A stretch of DNA of 61,521 nucleotides from Clostridia bacterium (GTDB taxonomy: Bacteria; Bacillota; Clostridia; Christensenellales; CAG-138), in contig JAFSEB010000060.1 in the NCBI GenBank assembly GCA_017435905.1, forward strand, positions 1-61,521. The letters are read 5' to 3'. The position numbers and the translations under genes were made by a program. How positions within the stretch are numbered: position 1 is the stretch's first letter; each line of letters opens with the position of its first letter. This document shows, in pieces, positions 8,409-17,056 of the stretch. Below the pieces are notes generated by a model. That model had not been told where the DNA came from and made no database searches. It saw nothing but the letters and a program-made list of their open reading frames with translations.

Positions 8409-9635
8409 TTATTTCTTAGCCTTGGCAGCCTTCTTGCTTTCCCACTTGGATACGCAGAGGGAGCAGGAGATGTCGCCGGTGACGTTGAGGCAGGTACGGC
8501 CCATGTCGAAGAGCCTGTCAACAGCCACGATGAGGCCGATGTAGGCGACCGGGATGCCGATGGCTTCAAGCACCATGGCAAGCATGATCATGCCTGCGCC
8601 GGAAACGCCGGCAGTACCGATGGAAGCAAGGGTGGCGGTCACGACGACGATGATCATCTGGCCAATGGTGAGCTCAAGACCTGCGCAGGAAGCGAGGAAC
8701 ACGGTAGCAACGCACTGATAGATGGCGGTACCGTCCATGTTGATGGTGGCGCCCAGGGGCAGTACGAAGGAGGAGATGTCGCTGTCAGCGCCCATCTTGT
8801 CCGCACACTCCTTGGAAACGGGGAGGGTAGCGGCGGAGGAGGTGGAGGTGAAAGCGAAGATCATGGCGGCGGCAGCGCCCTTGAAGAACTTGAGGGGGCT
8901 CGTGCCGGCGAAAACCTTGGCGGAAACGGAATACACCGCCACAGCGTGGATGATGTAGCCGATGTAGGCGCAGCCGAGCACCAGCGCAAGGGAACCGAGG
9001 ATCTCAGCGCCCTGAGTGGCAACGACCCAGGCCATGTAGGCGAAAACGCCGATGGGGCTGAGGCTGATGACGAAGCTCATGAGCTTCTCGATCACGGAGT
9101 AGAAGGAAGAAACGATGTCACGGCAAAGCTGGGCCTTTTCGCCGGCAGCAAGGATGGCGCCGCCGAAGAAGAGGGCGATGACGATGACCTGCAGCATGTT
9201 GGCGCTGGAGAAGGACTGCCACATGTTGGTGGGGAAGATGTCCACAAGGGTCTTCATGAAGCCGCCGAAGGCTTTGGCTTCATATTCGGCGTTGGCGGTA
9301 TCAAGAACCGGGAAGAAACCCGCATTGTTGAACACGCTGGCGCACACAAGGCCGATCACGCAGGCGATGGCGGTGGTGACAAGGAAGTAAGCAACGGTCT
9401 TCCAGCCAACGGCGCCGACCTTCTTCATGTCTTCCATGGAAAGGATGCCGTCGATCATGGAGAAGAGAACAACGGGCACCACGATGAACTTGAGCAGGTT
9501 GACGAAGATGTCACCGAAGGGCTTCAGGTAGTTTGCCGTAAACTGGGGGATACCGGCAAAGAAGCAAATGAGGCCCACAACGATACCTGCTACGAGAGCG
9601 ATCAGGATCTGCATCGGCAAAGTGAGTTTTTTCAT
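8409..9635 (-). CDS. Dicarboxylate/amino acid:cation symporter (DAACS family)
   Basis: A 408-residue polytopic membrane transporter of the GltP/GltPh type, importing glutamate, aspartate or C4-dicarboxylates with Na+ or H+. Hallmarks are the HP1 serine-rich tip TSTSSAATLP (263-272), the NMDGT sodium/substrate motif (299-303) and a second re-entrant GAGMIMLAMVL region. The start at 9635 has AAAGGAGT eight bases upstream; an in-frame upstream ATG at 9680 has none. Convergent with gctAB, which is consistent with a shared amino-acid fermentation role, but substrate is an inference. Confidence 0.92.
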   Translation of the reverse strand: MKKLTLPMQILIALVAGIVVGLICFFAGIPQFTANYLKPFGDIFVNLLKFIVVPVVLFSMIDGILSMEDMKKVGAVGWKTVAYFLVTTAIACVIGLVCASVFNNAGFFPVLDTANAEYEAKAFGGFMKTLVDIFPTNMWQSFSSANMLQVIVIALFFGGAILAAGEKAQLCRDIVSSFYSVIEKLMSFVISLSPIGVFAYMAWVVATQGAEILGSLALVLGCAYIGYIIHAVAVYSVSAKVFAGTSPLKFFKGAAAAMIFAFTSTSSAATLPVSKECADKMGADSDISSFVLPLGATINMDGTAIYQCVATVFLASCAGLELTIGQMIIVVVTATLASIGTAGVSGAGMIMLAMVLEAIGIPVAYIGLIVAVDRLFDMGRTCLNVTGDISCSLCVSKWESKKAAKAKK

Positions 9636-9692
9636 TTTGAATACTCCTTTTGATGATTTTTTTCGAGGATGATTCCTCATGATATATATGAT

Positions 9693-9721
9693 ATTTTATA
9701 ATAGTAATTCTTTTTTATCAA
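9693..9721 (-). promoter_or_regulatory. Putative promoter of the symporter gene
   Basis: On the minus strand: -35 TTGATA (9716-9721), 17-bp spacer, -10 TAAAAT (9693-9698). The 290-bp divergent region to aroM holds no further gene. Confidence 0.55.
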
Positions 9722-9925
9722 GTTATGTCATTATTTAGACGAACTTTTCATAAAAACAAGACATTTTGTATATTGACGAATCGATTTTCCCGTTGTTTCT
9801 GTTTGGCTTTTGGCATTTTTTCAAAAACTTTCAATTGCGGTAAAGAGCAGGGTTTGCGATAATAAACACGGCGGCAGGCGGCTTTTCCGCACCGCGCCAT
9901 TCTTTTTTTACAGGAAAAATGAGAG

Positions 9926-10603
9926 ATGAAAACAAATACGGTTGCATTCCTTTTCATTGGCCAGTCTCCCCGTCCGGATGTGATGGACGAGATGCGCCTT
10001 GCCCTTCCCGGCTTTACCATCCGGGAGTACGGCGCCCTTGATGGGCTTTCCCTTGCTGCCATCGAAGCGGAGCTTTCCCCTGCCTCCCCGGCGGATATGC
10101 TCATCACCAAACTCAGCGACGGCAGCGGCGTTGCCGTCAGCGAAGCAAAGCTGCCGCAAAGGCTGCAGCTGAAGCTGGACGAAGCCGCCCGTGAGGGTGC
10201 GGACGCCGCCGTGCTCATGTGCACCGGCAGCTTCGCAGGGCTTTCCTGCGCCGTTCCCCTTTTCACGATGGATGATGTATTCCACAAAAACCTCACCCTG
10301 CCCGAAGGTGCGAAGCACATCGGTCTCATCGTGCCCGAAGAGCCCCAAAGGCAGCCGTTCGAGGGCAAATACGCCCATTTCGCCCTGCCCGTGACAAGTG
10401 CGGCAGCCTCCCCCTACGGCGGCAGCGAAAACGTGACCGCAGCCGCACTTTCTTTGAAAGCAGCCGGGGCGGATGTCATCACCCTTGACTGCATGGGCTA
10501 CAGCATCGCCCTTGCAAAGAAGGTCTCGCAGGCAACGGGGCTTCCCGTGCTGACTCCCCGGCAGGAGACCGCAGCCGCCATTATGCGCCGGGCGGATCTG
10601 TAA
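9926..10603 (+). CDS. AroM-family protein
   Basis: A 225-residue protein matching the AroM family along its length: N-terminal AFLFIGQSPRPDVM, ITKLSDGSGVAVSEAKL in the middle, and ADVITLDCMGYS near the C-terminus with a conserved Cys (LDCMGYS). AroM folds are related to the Asp/Glu/hydantoin racemase group, but no activity is established. It is followed after 32 bp by a DUF917 gene, a pairing that suggests a shared catabolic step. ATG at 9926 has AGGA about ten bases upstream, a modest ribosome binding site. Confidence 0.82.
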   Translation: MKTNTVAFLFIGQSPRPDVMDEMRLALPGFTIREYGALDGLSLAAIEAELSPASPADMLITKLSDGSGVAVSEAKLPQRLQLKLDEAAREGADAAVLMCTGSFAGLSCAVPLFTMDDVFHKNLTLPEGAKHIGLIVPEEPQRQPFEGKYAHFALPVTSAAASPYGGSENVTAAALSLKAAGADVITLDCMGYSIALAKKVSQATGLPVLTPRQETAAAIMRRADL

Positions 10604-10635
10604 CAGACAACACCACCTTGAAAGGATGTACGCAT

Positions 10636-11697
10636 ATGTTTGAAATGACGAAGGATCTTGCGCTCTCCGCCATCTACGGCGGCTGGCTCCTTGGCGGAGG
10701 CGGCGGCGGTTCGCTGCAGGGCGGTCTTGAGGTGATCGATGCGGTGATGAAAAACGGCGGTTTTTCTGTCTGCACCGTGGATGAACTGAAGGCGGATGAG
10801 ACCGTGGTCACAGGTTCCCTTGTGGGCTCCCCCGCTTCCGGCACCAGCGGCCCTGCAGAGGCAGGCTGCATGCGTGCCTACCGCCTCTTCTGCAGCAATA
10901 CGGGGCTTTCCGTCGGCGCCGTCATCTCCAACGAATCCGGTGCGCAGAGCATCACCAACGGCTGGATCGCCGCAGCGGTCAACGGCCTTCCCGTCATCGA
11001 TGCGGCATGCAACGGCCGTGCCCACCCCACCGGCGTGATGGGCGCCATGGAGCTTCACAAAAAGCCCGGCTATGTGACCGTGCAGGCTGCGGCAGGCGGA
11101 CGCCCCGGCAGGGAGCTTGATATTGTTACAAAGGGCTCCATCGATGATACCTCCGCCCTTGTGCGCAGCACCGCTGCAGCCGCAAAGGGCATGGTGCACG
11201 TGCTCAGAAACCCCATCGATGCTGCCTACATCCGTGAAAATGCAGCCATCGGCACCCTCAGCATGTGCATCGAGCTTGGCAAGACCCTCCGTGCCCACGA
11301 AAACGATCCCGAGGGCATGGTACAGGCGCTTTCGGAGCAGGCAGGGCTGCGCCTTCTTGCAAAGGGCGCTCTGCAGGGCTTCACCATGACATCGGAAGGC
11401 GGTTTTGATGTGGGCAGCGCCACCGTGGGGGACGGATATGCGATCAGCTTCTGGAACGAATACATGACCGTGGAAAAGGACGGCGAGCGCCTTGCCACCT
11501 TCCCCGACCTCATCCACCTGATGGATGCGAAGACGGGGCTTCCCGTGTGCAGCGCCGCCATTGAGGAGGGCATGGACGTGATGCTCGTCTGCATCCCGAA
11601 GGAGCGGCTCCTTCTTGGCAGCACCATGTTTGACAGGGAGCTTTTCATTCCCTGCGAAAAGGCGGTCAAAAAGCCGCTGATCGAATACGTGTTTTAA
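10636..11697 (+). CDS. DUF917-family protein
   Basis: A 353-residue protein of the DUF917 family (S-methyl thiohydantoin desulfurase-like / hydantoinase-associated). Visible features are the glycine-rich YGGWLLGGGGGG (14-25), NESGAQSITNGW and the conserved PVIDAACNGRAHPT acidic/His cluster. The family often sits next to hydantoinase or racemase genes, fitting the AroM neighbour. ATG at 10636 follows AAAGGATG; an upstream TTG is poorly placed. Strong bidirectional terminator 14 bases after the stop. The substrate is unknown. Confidence 0.82.
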   Translation: MFEMTKDLALSAIYGGWLLGGGGGGSLQGGLEVIDAVMKNGGFSVCTVDELKADETVVTGSLVGSPASGTSGPAEAGCMRAYRLFCSNTGLSVGAVISNESGAQSITNGWIAAAVNGLPVIDAACNGRAHPTGVMGAMELHKKPGYVTVQAAAGGRPGRELDIVTKGSIDDTSALVRSTAAAAKGMVHVLRNPIDAAYIRENAAIGTLSMCIELGKTLRAHENDPEGMVQALSEQAGLRLLAKGALQGFTMTSEGGFDVGSATVGDGYAISFWNEYMTVEKDGERLATFPDLIHLMDAKTGLPVCSAAIEEGMDVMLVCIPKERLLLGSTMFDRELFIPCEKAVKKPLIEYVF

Positions 11698-11710
11698 GTT
11701 TTTCGCACAT

Positions 11711-11739
11711 AAAAAAGAGCGGCGATGCCGCTCTTTTTT
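11711..11739. terminator. Bidirectional terminator between DUF917 and BMP ABC operons
   Basis: AAAAAAGAGCGGC / GCCGCTCTTTTTT with loop GAT gives a T-run on both strands between convergent operons. Confidence 0.93.
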
Positions 11740-11753
11740 GTTGTTTAAGGTGT

Positions 11754-12761
11754 TTAGCGTTCCTCGCGGAAATAGTTGGTGCCGCAGGATTTGGGCTGTG
11801 CGTGCTCCCTGGACTGACGGATGCTGGTGATGATCAGCACGAGGATGGTTGCCGCATAGGGCAGCATGTCGTAGATCTGCATCGCAAGGCCGGGGATGTT
11901 CACATACAGGCGCATGATGGTGAATGCGCCGAAGATGAGGCCGCATACAAGACCCCTCAGGGGGCTCCAGGTGGAGAAGATAACGAGCGCCACCGCCAGC
12001 CAGCCGTAGCCTGCCACGCAGTTGTGCACCCATACGCCGGACTGGTTCACCATGCTCATGTACATGCCGCCGATGCCGCAGATACCGCCGCCGATAACGG
12101 TGGCAAGGTACTTGTAGCGTGTGACGTTGATGCCGGCAGCATCCGCCGTGGCAGGGTTTTCACCCACCGCACGCAGGTTGAGGCCCACACGGGAACGCTT
12201 GAAGAACCATGCCATCACAATGGCGATGACGATGGCGAAATACACCATCCAGTTATACTGCAGGAAGAGCTTGGAAACGGTCTGCAGGAAGGGAGAAGCG
12301 CTGTTTTTGAGACCGAACAGGTCAAGCTGGGAAAATGCCGCCTTGGTCACCTTGGAAACGGTGACGAAGCCGCCGGCGCTTTTGCCGAGAAGCTCGCCGC
12401 AGAAGTTGGCAAGGCCCGTGCCGAAGATGGTCAGCGTAAGGCCCGTTACGTTCTGGTCCGCACGGAGGGTGACCGTCAGGAAGCTGTAGATGAGGGCGCA
12501 CAGGGCGCCTGCCGCAAAGGCTGCCACAAGGGCAACAAGCAGGGAAACGAATCCCGATGCTGCAAAGCCTGCGGATTTCATCATCTGCTCATAGGCATAG
12601 GAAGCGGCAAGGCTTGTTACCGCACCCATGAACATCATGCCCTCAACGCCGAGGTTCAGGTGGCCGGATTTTTCCGTAAGGATCTCGCCCAGCGTGCCGA
12701 GAAGAAGGGGCGTGCCTGCCAGCACCGCTGCCACGAAAAGGCTGATGAAGTCAAAACTCAT
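11754..12761 (-). CDS. ABC transporter permease, BMP/nucleoside type (NupQ-like)
   Basis: A 335-residue polytopic permease of the branched-chain/ribose superfamily. LGEILTEKSGHLNLGVEGMM near residues 25-44 is the family signature, and YGWLAVALVIF occurs near the C-terminus. With its partner permease it should form the channel of a nucleoside or related importer. Its start overlaps the preceding permease stop by 4 bp (ATGA), indicating translational coupling. Last gene of the operon, ending at a strong terminator. Confidence 0.9.
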   Translation of the reverse strand: MSFDFISLFVAAVLAGTPLLLGTLGEILTEKSGHLNLGVEGMMFMGAVTSLAASYAYEQMMKSAGFAASGFVSLLVALVAAFAAGALCALIYSFLTVTLRADQNVTGLTLTIFGTGLANFCGELLGKSAGGFVTVSKVTKAAFSQLDLFGLKNSASPFLQTVSKLFLQYNWMVYFAIVIAIVMAWFFKRSRVGLNLRAVGENPATADAAGINVTRYKYLATVIGGGICGIGGMYMSMVNQSGVWVHNCVAGYGWLAVALVIFSTWSPLRGLVCGLIFGAFTIMRLYVNIPGLAMQIYDMLPYAATILVLIITSIRQSREHAQPKSCGTNYFREER

Positions 12762-13885
12762 GCTGCTGCCTCCTTTCTGCCACGGAATACAAGCTTGTAG
12801 TTGATGAAGAACTCACACCCAAGCATGAAGAACAGGATGATGCCCACCAGCACCTCTGCACAGGATTCGGGAACGCCTGTAGAGGACTGGAAGCCGGCGC
12901 CACGGTCAAGGGCTGCAATGAACACCGCCACGATCAGCATGGTAATGGGGTTCATTTTGGAAAGCCACGCAACGGTGATGGCGGTAAAGCCGACGCCGCC
13001 GGCAGTTCCCTCCGTCAGCGTGCCGTCCGCACCGGAGACCACAAGGTAGCCTGCAAGACCGCACAGCGCACCGCTGATGAACATGGTACGAAGGTAGACC
13101 TTGGACACGTTGATGCCCGCATAGCGTGCGGTGTTGGTGGATTCGCCCACCACGGCGATCTCGTAGCCGTGCTTGGTGCGTGTCAGGTAGAAATGTGCCA
13201 CCACCACAAGCACCAGTGCGATGATCCAGCCGATGTGGATGCCCATCACTTTGGGAAGCACGGCAATGGGGTCGAACATGCGCACCTTCGGGAAGGATGT
13301 GCCTGCCATCTTCCATGCCGGCTGATAGGCAAGGTATTTCACATACTGCAGCGCAATGTAGTTGAGCATCAGCGTGAAGAGCGTTTCATTGGTGCCCCAC
13401 TTGGATTTGAAAACGGCCGGCACCACGCCGTAAAGACCGCCTGCCACGATGGCTGCAAGGAACATGAGCACAAGCATCAGGATGCGGGGCAGGAAGCTGC
13501 CGGATTCCGCCGCCCATGCGGCAAACTGTGCATCATAATGGATGGCAACGGCGCTGGCAGCGATGCCGCCGATGAGGATCTGACCTTCCGCACCGATGTT
13601 CCAGAATTTCATCTTGAAGGCAAAGGCGATACCGATGGCGGAAATCAGCAGCGGTACGGCGGTTCGCACCGTTTCCTTGATGTACATGGTGCCGCCGAAG
13701 GCGCCCCGCACCATTTCGCCGTAAATGCCGAAGGGATTATGCCCGAGGATGAGCAGCAGCAGCGCACCCGTCACAATGGCACCGAGAAGGGCGATGCCTC
13801 GGATCACCCACGCCTTTCCCGGCGTGATCGATGCACGCTTTGTCATCCGCACGAAGGGTTCCTGGTGTTCCGCACGTTTTTTCAT
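12758..13885 (-). CDS. ABC transporter permease, BMP/nucleoside type (NupP-like)
   Basis: A 375-residue permease with an N-terminal cytoplasmic stretch, then about nine hydrophobic segments. FAFKMKFWNIGAEGQILIG (about 88-106) is the expected signature for the NupP/YufP-like subunit. ATG at 13885 is supported by AAAGGAGG; the in-frame extension upstream is not. It overlaps the ATPase gene and the next permease gene by 4 bp each, so the three are tightly coupled. Confidence 0.9.
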   Translation of the reverse strand: MKKRAEHQEPFVRMTKRASITPGKAWVIRGIALLGAIVTGALLLLILGHNPFGIYGEMVRGAFGGTMYIKETVRTAVPLLISAIGIAFAFKMKFWNIGAEGQILIGGIAASAVAIHYDAQFAAWAAESGSFLPRILMLVLMFLAAIVAGGLYGVVPAVFKSKWGTNETLFTLMLNYIALQYVKYLAYQPAWKMAGTSFPKVRMFDPIAVLPKVMGIHIGWIIALVLVVVAHFYLTRTKHGYEIAVVGESTNTARYAGINVSKVYLRTMFISGALCGLAGYLVVSGADGTLTEGTAGGVGFTAITVAWLSKMNPITMLIVAVFIAALDRGAGFQSSTGVPESCAEVLVGIILFFMLGCEFFINYKLVFRGRKEAAA

Positions 13886-15420
13886 GCTTCGGCCTCCTTT
13901 TCCCGGCCCGTTTTGACCATCAGCAGGCCGACGTCTTCTTTGGTGCATTCACGGGGGTCCACGATGCCGGAGACCTCGCCGCCGCAGATGACCATGATGC
14001 GGTCGGAGATCTCCATGAGCACGTCAAGATCCTCGCCCACGAAGATAACCGCAACGCCCTTCTTTTTCTGTTCGTTGAGAAGGTCGTAGATCTTAAAGGA
14101 GGAGTTGATGTCAAGACCTCGCACCGGATAGGCTACCATAAGCACCTTGGGATTGTAGTGGATCTCACGGCCAAGAAGCACCTTCTGCACGTTGCCGCCG
14201 GAAAGCCGCCTGACCGGAGTGGATGTGCCCGGGGTGACGATCTCAAGGGATTCGATCAGGTCTTCACACACCTTTTTCGGAGTCTTACGGTCTACAAAGA
14301 TTCCCTTGTGGTCCTTGTAACTGCGGATGAGCATGTTATCCACCATATCAAGGCTGCCCACAAGGCCCATGCCGAGGCGATCCTCCGGCACGAAGGCAAG
14401 GGAGATACCTTTTTTGAAGATCTCCTCCACTTTGCAGCCCACCACGTTTTCGAATCCGTCGCCGGTCTTGTAGAGGATGCTGCCCTCCGTGGCATGATGA
14501 AGGCCTGCTATGGCTTCGCAAAGTTCTTTCTGCCCGCTGCCTGCAACACCTGCCACGCCGAGGATCTCTCCGCCGTAAGCGGTAAAGGTGGCATGTTTCA
14601 CCGCCTGCACGCCTTCCGCATTGATGCAGGTCAAGTTTTCCACCTTGAGCATCTCTGTTTTGTTTTCTACCTCGGGACGCTCGATCTCAAGGCTGATGCT
14701 GCGGCCCACCATGGCTTCCGTCAAAGACTGCTGGGTGGCTTCCTTCGTTTCGATGGTGCAGATGTATTCACCCTTGCGAAGGATCGCCACACGGTCGGAA
14801 ACATCCAAAACCTCATGCAGCTTGTGGGTGATGATGATGATGCTCTTGCCGTCCGCCTTCATGGCACGCAGCACATCGAACAGCTTTTTGCTTTCCTGGG
14901 GCGTCAGCACGGCGGTGGGCTCATCGAGGATGAGGATATCCGCACCGCGGTAGAGCACCTTGATGATCTCCACGGTCTGCTTTTCGCTAACCGCCATGTT
15001 GTAGATCTTCTTGTTGGGGTCAAGATCAAAGCCGTATTTGCCGCTGATCTCGCTGATCCTGGCGGCTGCCGTTTTCCTGTCAAGCTCAATGCCGCCGGGC
15101 AGACCCAGCACGATGTTTTCCGCCGCCGTCAGCACATCCACGAGCTTGAAGTGCTGGTGGATCATGCCGATGCCAAGGTCAAATGCTTCCTTGGGAGAGC
15201 GGATTGTGACAGGCTCGCCGTGGATGCGGATCTCGCCGCTGTCGGGAAAATAGATGCCGGAAAGCATGTTCATGAGCGTGGTCTTGCCGCTGCCGTTTTC
15301 GCCCAGCAGCGCAAGGATCTCGCCCTTTCTGAGGGAAAGGCTCACATTGTTGTTGGCAACGGTCTTCCCAAAGGTTTTGGTAATGCCCTGCATCGCAACT
15401 GCGTATTGGGTTTGTTCCAT
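13882..15420 (-). CDS. ABC transporter ATP-binding protein with two NBDs (NupO-like)
   Basis: A 512-residue fusion of two ATPase domains energising the two permeases. Domain 1 has Walker A GENGSGKTT, a degenerate signature around LSVSEKQ and Walker B ILILDEPTA. Domain 2 has signature LSGGNVQK and a degenerate Walker B VLMVAYPVRGLD, where the catalytic glutamate is replaced, as usual in this family. AGGAGG lies seven bases before ATG. Separated from the substrate-binding gene by 230 bp holding a hairpin and a long inverted repeat. Confidence 0.92.
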   Translation of the reverse strand: MEQTQYAVAMQGITKTFGKTVANNNVSLSLRKGEILALLGENGSGKTTLMNMLSGIYFPDSGEIRIHGEPVTIRSPKEAFDLGIGMIHQHFKLVDVLTAAENIVLGLPGGIELDRKTAAARISEISGKYGFDLDPNKKIYNMAVSEKQTVEIIKVLYRGADILILDEPTAVLTPQESKKLFDVLRAMKADGKSIIIITHKLHEVLDVSDRVAILRKGEYICTIETKEATQQSLTEAMVGRSISLEIERPEVENKTEMLKVENLTCINAEGVQAVKHATFTAYGGEILGVAGVAGSGQKELCEAIAGLHHATEGSILYKTGDGFENVVGCKVEEIFKKGISLAFVPEDRLGMGLVGSLDMVDNMLIRSYKDHKGIFVDRKTPKKVCEDLIESLEIVTPGTSTPVRRLSGGNVQKVLLGREIHYNPKVLMVAYPVRGLDINSSFKIYDLLNEQKKKGVAVIFVGEDLDVLMEISDRIMVICGGEVSGIVDPRECTKEDVGLLMVKTGREKEAEA

Positions 15421-15447
15421 GCATTCGCCTCCTGTTCAGGATATGTG

Positions 15448-15531
15448 TAGGGTAAACAACATAATGCAAACCTGCCGGAAACGGCGGAATACAATATGCC
15501 TGCTGCGGTTTGGACTATGTTGCTTACCCTA
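15448..15531 (-). other. 84-nt inverted-repeat element inside the BMP ABC operon
   Basis: Sixteen-base arms TAGGGTAAACAACATA and TATGTTGCTTACCCTA (15448-15463 / 15516-15531, one mismatch) enclose a second helix CAAACC/GGTTTG (15467-15472 / 15507-15512) and a small GCCG-4nt-CGGC hairpin (15474-15485). It lies in the leader of the ATPase gene. It could be an intercistronic regulatory RNA or a small non-autonomous element. No known riboswitch core was recognised and no flanking duplication is visible. Confidence 0.6.
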
Positions 15532-15607
15532 ACGGTGCGCATTCCCTGCGCATCCGCATCACGAAAAGAAATGTTGATTCAAAAGAGATGGGATCGGAAG
15601 GAAAGAA

Positions 15608-15635
15608 GGCAGAGCTGCGAAAATGCAGCTCTGCC
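15608..15635 (-). terminator. Attenuating stem-loop after the BMP lipoprotein gene
   Basis: GGCAGAGCTGC / GCAGCTCTGCC, an 11-bp stem with a 6-base loop, lies 16 bases past the stop. On the minus strand it is followed by TTCTTTCCTTCC, a weak U-tract. It probably reduces but does not stop readthrough into the ABC genes. Confidence 0.6.
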
Positions 15636-15650
15636 GTGTTGTTATGTGTG

Positions 15651-16886
15651 TTAGCCGATGACTTCCACGCCGTCGATGATGTAGTTGAAGGAAGGAGCGG
15701 AAGCAACTTCGTTTTCAACAAACCATTCGCCCTCGGCGACATCGATGGTCACGGTGTTGCCGTCGAAGTCAACGCCTTCGCCATGATAGGGGCCGGCAAA
15801 GGGCTGCACTTCGCCTGCGAGGATGCCTTCATAGGCAGCCTTCACAGCTTCGGCAGTGCCTTCCGCCACGATGCCTTCGTTCATGTCGGAAAGGAGGCAG
15901 ACGCCGTCATAGAGACCGCCCATCCAGTCAACATCGATGGGTTCGCCCTTGGCAACGCAGGTGGTGGCGTATACAAGATACTGAGACCAATCCCAGATAG
16001 CGCTGGTCATGGAGGCGTTGGGGGCAACATCGATCATAGCGGAGTTGTAGCCGATGTGGAACACGCCTGCATCTTCAGCAGCGGTAGCGGGAGCGGTGGA
16101 GTCGCAGTGCTGGGAGATGACGCCGCAGCCGGCATCGATCAGGGCAGCCGCATTCTGACCTTCCTTGGTGGGATCATTCCAGGAACCGGTGTACATGACC
16201 TTCATGGTCACATCGGGATTCACGCTCTTGGCGCCAAGATAGAAGGCGGTGAAGCCGGAGATAACTTCCGCAAAGGGCATGGCGGCAACGTAACCGAGCA
16301 CGTTGTTGCCGATCTCCTTGGCCTTGAGGCCTGCAACGATACCCGAAAGGTAACGGGCTTCGTAAATACGGCCGAAGTAGTTGTGATGGTTGGCAAGGCC
16401 GGAGGAAGCTGCAAGATAACCGGTAGCGTGGCAGAACTGCACGTCGGGGTTCTGGGCAGCAACTTCCATGATGCCGCTTTCATGACCGAAGCTGGTGGCA
16501 AAGATCAGGTTGCAGCCTTCAGCGATGAGCTCGTTGGCAGCCTGAATGACCTGGGCGTTATCTTCGGGAATGTTGAACTTGTTGATGATCTGGGTATCCG
16601 CATCAAGGCCGAGGGTCTCGATCATCTTGAGGGTACCGTTGTTGTGGTTGTAGGTGTAGCCCATATCGGAAGGATCGGAAACATGGATGAAGCCGATCTT
16701 CATTTTGGAATAATCCACACCCTCGGTGTCAACATGCACGGAGCCGAGCTCTGCTTTGATGACATCCTTGAAAGCGACCTTGGTCACTTCCTGCTCACCG
16801 TCGCCGTCAGTTTCGGCGGGGGCTCCGCAGGCTACGAGGCTCAGCACCATGATGAGACTGAGCATCAGCGCGATGATTTTCTTCAT
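15651..16886 (-). CDS. BMP-family ABC transporter substrate-binding lipoprotein
   Basis: A 411-residue secreted lipoprotein: signal peptide 1-19, lipobox VAC with Cys20, then the BMP/Med/TmpC fold (KIGFIHVSDPSDMGYTYNH at about 63-81, and a later RYLSGIVAG). Family members bind purine nucleosides, riboflavin or related ligands for the cognate NupOPQ-type transporter, which follows on the same strand. Expression is probably higher than the ABC genes because of the stem-loop immediately downstream. The ligand is unverified. Confidence 0.92.
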   Translation of the reverse strand: MKKIIALMLSLIMVLSLVACGAPAETDGDGEQEVTKVAFKDVIKAELGSVHVDTEGVDYSKMKIGFIHVSDPSDMGYTYNHNNGTLKMIETLGLDADTQIINKFNIPEDNAQVIQAANELIAEGCNLIFATSFGHESGIMEVAAQNPDVQFCHATGYLAASSGLANHHNYFGRIYEARYLSGIVAGLKAKEIGNNVLGYVAAMPFAEVISGFTAFYLGAKSVNPDVTMKVMYTGSWNDPTKEGQNAAALIDAGCGVISQHCDSTAPATAAEDAGVFHIGYNSAMIDVAPNASMTSAIWDWSQYLVYATTCVAKGEPIDVDWMGGLYDGVCLLSDMNEGIVAEGTAEAVKAAYEGILAGEVQPFAGPYHGEGVDFDGNTVTIDVAEGEWFVENEVASAPSFNYIIDGVEVIG

Positions 16887-17026
16887 TTTGTTATCCTCCT
16901 TGTTTTTGCTGCATTATATTGAGCCCGAAGGCATGCAACCGTACTCTCTTCCGGGCGGCAGGGGTGAAGGGGATCCAAGACCTTCCTGCGCACACTTTTC
17001 CGGAAGTGTTTGTGCGAAACAGATTG

Positions 17027-17056
17027 ATTATATCACAAAATACCGCTTGCGTCCAA
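17027..17056 (-). promoter_or_regulatory. Putative promoter of the BMP ABC operon, inside the thrC 3' end
   Basis: On the minus strand: -35 TTGGAC (17051-17056), 18-bp spacer, extended -10 TGATATAAT (TATAAT at 17027-17032). The leader of about 135 nt includes a hairpin near 16989-17015. Confidence 0.55.

Noticed and set aside
6566..8581. 671-codon minus-strand frame over gctAB
   Set aside because: Antisense shadow of gctAB spanning two real genes and their terminator.
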